This document shows positions 62,192 through 64,000 of a stretch of DNA of 64,000 bases, piece by piece. The first letter of the stretch is position 1. The number at the start of each line of letters is the position of its first letter. Under the pieces are notes generated by a model. That model made no database searches, had not been told where the DNA came from, and was given only the letters and a program-made list of their open reading frames with translations. This DNA comes from Haloterrigena sp. H1 (lineage in GTDB: Archaea > Halobacteriota > Halobacteria > Halobacteriales > Natrialbaceae), in assembly GCF_005938085.1 (NCBI RefSeq), contig NZ_SMZK01000001.1, positions 1,736,001-1,800,000 on the forward strand. The letters run 5' to 3'. A program made the translations under genes and the position numbers.

Positions 62192-62923
62192 CTACACCGT
62201 CCGGGAGAACACGATGAACAGTACCAGCCCGACGCCGGCCATGAGGGTAACGGTCGAGTGCTTCTGCTCGTGTGCGCTCGCTTCGGGGAGCAGGTGAGAT
62301 GCGGAGACGTAGAGCAACACGCCCGAGACGAAACCGAGCAGCAGTCCCAAGTGGCGCTGGCCCAGTCTAGTGACCAGCGGATACGCGACGAACGCGCCGA
62401 TCGGCGTCGTCAGCGCGGCGATAAAGAACGCATAGCCCGCCGCCGCTCGCTCCGTCACGTTGCCCTTCAGCAAGACGAGATACGTGATGACTCCTTCGGC
62501 GAACTCGTGGACGACTAACCCGGTACCTGCCAGGATCCCGGTCAGGAGGGACACGCTGAACGTGACGGTGTACACGACGCCGTCGACCAGCGAGTGGATC
62601 CCGATACCCTCCGCCGCCGTCACCCCGAACGCGAGACTCTCCTGCTGAGTGCGATACGTCATCAGTTTGTTGGAGAAAAACATGAACAGAAACCCGCCGA
62701 GAGCACTGAATCCCGCGTTCGAGTTGTTCGTGATCGCGTTCGGCAGCGCGAGCACCAGCGGCATCGAAAGGAGAACCCCCGCGGCAAAACACATGAAATA
62801 GGTGAGATATCGTTCCGCCCACTCTCGATAGCGGAAGATGGCGACGATCCCCGCGCTGTTGACGAGCGCCGCGACGATAGCGAACCTCGCGATCCAGTAG
62901 AACTCCGCCGAGACCGCTACCAT
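62192..62923 (-). CDS. ZIP-family metal transporter, variant site
   Basis: A 243-residue eight-helix ZIP protein. TM4 reads GIGIHSLVDGVVY, where ZIP proteins usually have HN-x-P-E-G, and TM5 reads VVHEFAEGVITY (usual HE-x-P-E). His and two acidic residues remain, but Asn and the prolines are changed, so metal choice may differ. ATG 62923 (MVAVSAEFYWIARFAIV) is preferred to the earlier ATG at 62986, which adds a hydrophilic leader. The DtxR-type regulator in this window is about 50 kb away. Confidence 0.8.
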   Translation of the reverse strand: MVAVSAEFYWIARFAIVAALVNSAGIVAIFRYREWAERYLTYFMCFAAGVLLSMPLVLALPNAITNNSNAGFSALGGFLFMFFSNKLMTYRTQQESLAFGVTAAEGIGIHSLVDGVVYTVTFSVSLLTGILAGTGLVVHEFAEGVITYLVLLKGNVTERAAAGYAFFIAALTTPIGAFVAYPLVTRLGQRHLGLLLGFVSGVLLYVSASHLLPEASAHEQKHSTVTLMAGVGLVLFIVFSRTV

Positions 62924-63045
62924 GGCCGACCTCCCATGCCCTGATCGTTCATCGTGGGTAGGACGGTCGACACTGAGCAGATACATAGGGATACTGGGGT
63001 GTCACGGGCAGGCCGGCAAAGAACCCTCGTTCGAGCAGGTTGCGC

Positions 63046-63054
63046 CATTATATC
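63046..63054 (+). promoter_or_regulatory. Candidate TATA box of the MTH1187-family gene
   Basis: CATTATATC is centred 27 bp before the ATG at 63077, consistent with leaderless transcription. Confidence 0.5.
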
Positions 63055-63076
63055 CTCTGACAACGTACCGTCAGCC

Positions 63077-63388
63077 ATGACCGCGATCGGCGAACTCAAT
63101 GTCACACCAGTTCGGGAGGGCAGTCTCTCCAAAGAGGTCGCGAAGGCGATCGACGCGCTTGAGGCGTTCGACGTCGCCTATGAAACCAATCCGATGGGGA
63201 CGATCATCGAAGCCGACGATGCGAGCGAACTGTTCGAAGCCGCGGCAGCAGCACACGCGGCCGTCGACGAAGCGCGAGTGATCACGACGTTGAAAGTCGA
63301 CGACAAACGAACGGTCGAGCAACGCGCCAGCGACAAGGTCGACGCCGTCGAACGACAGCCCGACCGGGACGCCAGGCGACGCGATTGA
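63077..63388 (+). CDS. MTH1187/YkoF-family thiamine-binding protein
   Basis: A 103-residue ferredoxin-like-fold protein. IGELNVTPVREGSLSKEVAKAIDALEAF and YETNPMGTIIEADDASELFEAAAAAHAAV followed by RVITTLKVDDKR are the DUF77/MTH1187 signatures. Family members bind thiamine or related pyrimidines and form tetramers. The protein is probably cytoplasmic; no thiamine gene is adjacent. A TATA element at the correct distance supports the start. Convergent with the proteasome-like gene (5-bp gap). Confidence 0.88.
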   Translation: MTAIGELNVTPVREGSLSKEVAKAIDALEAFDVAYETNPMGTIIEADDASELFEAAAAAHAAVDEARVITTLKVDDKRTVEQRASDKVDAVERQPDRDARRRD

Positions 63389-63393
63389 TCGCC

Positions 63394-64000
63394 CTACAGG
63401 AACTCGTCGACCGACTCGTAGTCGGCCGTCTCGACGCCAGCGGCCATGATCTCGGCGATGCGAACGCCGACACCGGTCAGTGCGTCGCGCTCGGCACTGC
63501 TCGCGAGGGCGCGGCCGGCGACCCGCCGCGCCTCGGCCATCGTCAGCGAGTCCGTCACGTCGGCTTCGATGGTCCCCGTGGCGACCGCCTCTCCGCTTCC
63601 GACTGCGACGAACTCGTCCTCGAGGACGCCGCCGTCCGGGCGCAGGCAGAAGACGTGTGACCCGTCGGCGTCGACGCTGCCGAGGACGAACGTCTCCGCT
63701 GTGGACTCCGAGCGGAGCGTCTCGGCCGCAACCGCACTCAGTTCCGGCACCGTCATCGGATCGCCACGGTCGGTCTCGTAGCGCTCGGCCTCGAGCTGGA
63801 TCGTTCGGACGAACGACTGTGCGGCGCCGAGGTGGTCGAGCGATCCCATCGCGGCGGTCGGGTGAACCTGCGTGAGCTTCTGAACGCGCTCGCTGCGGAC
63901 GACAGTGCCCTGGCTCGTGCGTGTGTCGGCGGCGAGAAGAACGCCGTCTCGCGTCACGAGTCCGACGAGCGTCCCGACTGTCTCAGAACCGCCGTCGGTC
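63394..64000 (-). CDS. Proteasome beta-like paralogue (N-terminus outside window)
   Basis: About 202 visible codons, open to the right edge. GTLVGLVTRDGVLLAADTRTSQG aligns with the N-terminal mature part of PsmB (TTTIGIATDEGVVIATDMRAS): Asp17 is kept (AADTR), but if the conserved Gly of TIG is aligned, position 1 is Gly. A G-T junction exists one residue later, with a one-residue deletion. SERVQKLTQVHPTAAMGSLD and LGSVDADGSHVFCLRPDGGVLEDE match PsmB order. It may be a non-catalytic or altered Ntn-type relative of the psmAB products encoded at 5.3-6.7 kb. Confidence 0.75.
   Translation of the reverse strand, partial: TDGGSETVGTLVGLVTRDGVLLAADTRTSQGTVVRSERVQKLTQVHPTAAMGSLDHLGAAQSFVRTIQLEAERYETDRGDPMTVPELSAVAAETLRSESTAETFVLGSVDADGSHVFCLRPDGGVLEDEFVAVGSGEAVATGTIEADVTDSLTMAEARRVAGRALASSAERDALTGVGVRIAEIMAAGVETADYESVDEFL

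Noticed and set aside
1..64000. tRNA, rRNA and CRISPR arrays
   Set aside because: I looked through the intergenic stretches and saw no cloverleaf with CCA-end context, no rRNA-like sequence and no regularly spaced repeats.

Overview
The window is chromosomal DNA from an extremely halophilic archaeon (class Halobacteria). The grounds are high GC content, very acidic proteins rich in Asp and Glu, archaeal core genes (20S proteasome, pelota, archaeal Elp3, CofD, RqcH) and haloarchaea-type mobile elements (IS1341-type tnpB, an ISH3-like transposase). A member of the Natrialbales (Natrinema/Haloterrigena-like) is my best guess; this is an impression, not the result of a search.

Layout. 1-5 kb: a truncated pore-loop channel gene coupled to a membrane-anchored SGNH hydrolase, a universal stress protein, a TauE/SafE exporter and an Nramp-like transporter lacking the usual metal ligands. 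5-11 kb: psmA-psmB overlapping by 8 bp, then gyrB-gyrA. 11-18 kb: a winged-helix regulator, a DtxR/MntR-type metalloregulator with a palindrome at its promoter, arginase, a type II NADH dehydrogenase-like flavoprotein, a hexapeptide acyltransferase, small regulators and an RNase Z-like hydrolase. 18-29 kb: an MMPL/RND exporter with a long external coiled coil, translationally coupled to a TrmB regulator; pelota; an MFS transporter; small membrane and HTH proteins; RqcH. 30-41 kb: a polytopic sulfite-oxidase-like enzyme with an internal twin-arginine motif, Elp3, and a complete seven-gene Mrp Na+/H+ antiporter operon (A-G).

41-48 kb: a GAF histidine kinase followed by a 106-bp nested palindrome, a large S1/OB/DHH-like protein with degraded catalytic motifs, a UPF0173 hydrolase, OsmC, and a ComEC-like MBL lipoprotein whose 3' end runs into an IS200/IS605-type element. 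48-55 kb is the accessory part: tnpB with its right-end hairpin, a gamma carbonic anhydrase, an amidohydrolase, an HD hydrolase, an ISH3-like element, and two copies (49617-49704 and 54963-55049) of an 88-bp nested hairpin repeat. 55-64 kb: CofD coupled to a Dus-family protein, two paralogous FAD oxidoreductases in divergent orientation with a SnoaL-like gene, a GCS2-like ligase, a ZIP transporter, a thiamine-binding-family protein and a proteasome-beta-like paralogue cut by the window edge.

Several promoters place a TATA element about 25-35 bp before the start codon, which fits leaderless or very short-leader transcripts. Stop-start overlaps (ATGA) define most operons. I saw no tRNA, rRNA or CRISPR array. 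The candidates most worth testing are the repeated 88-bp hairpin, the 106-bp palindrome after the histidine kinase, the TnpB with an altered RuvC-II position, the degenerate DHH protein, the internal Tat motif in the sulfite-oxidase-like protein, and the proteasome-like paralogue without an aligned Thr1.
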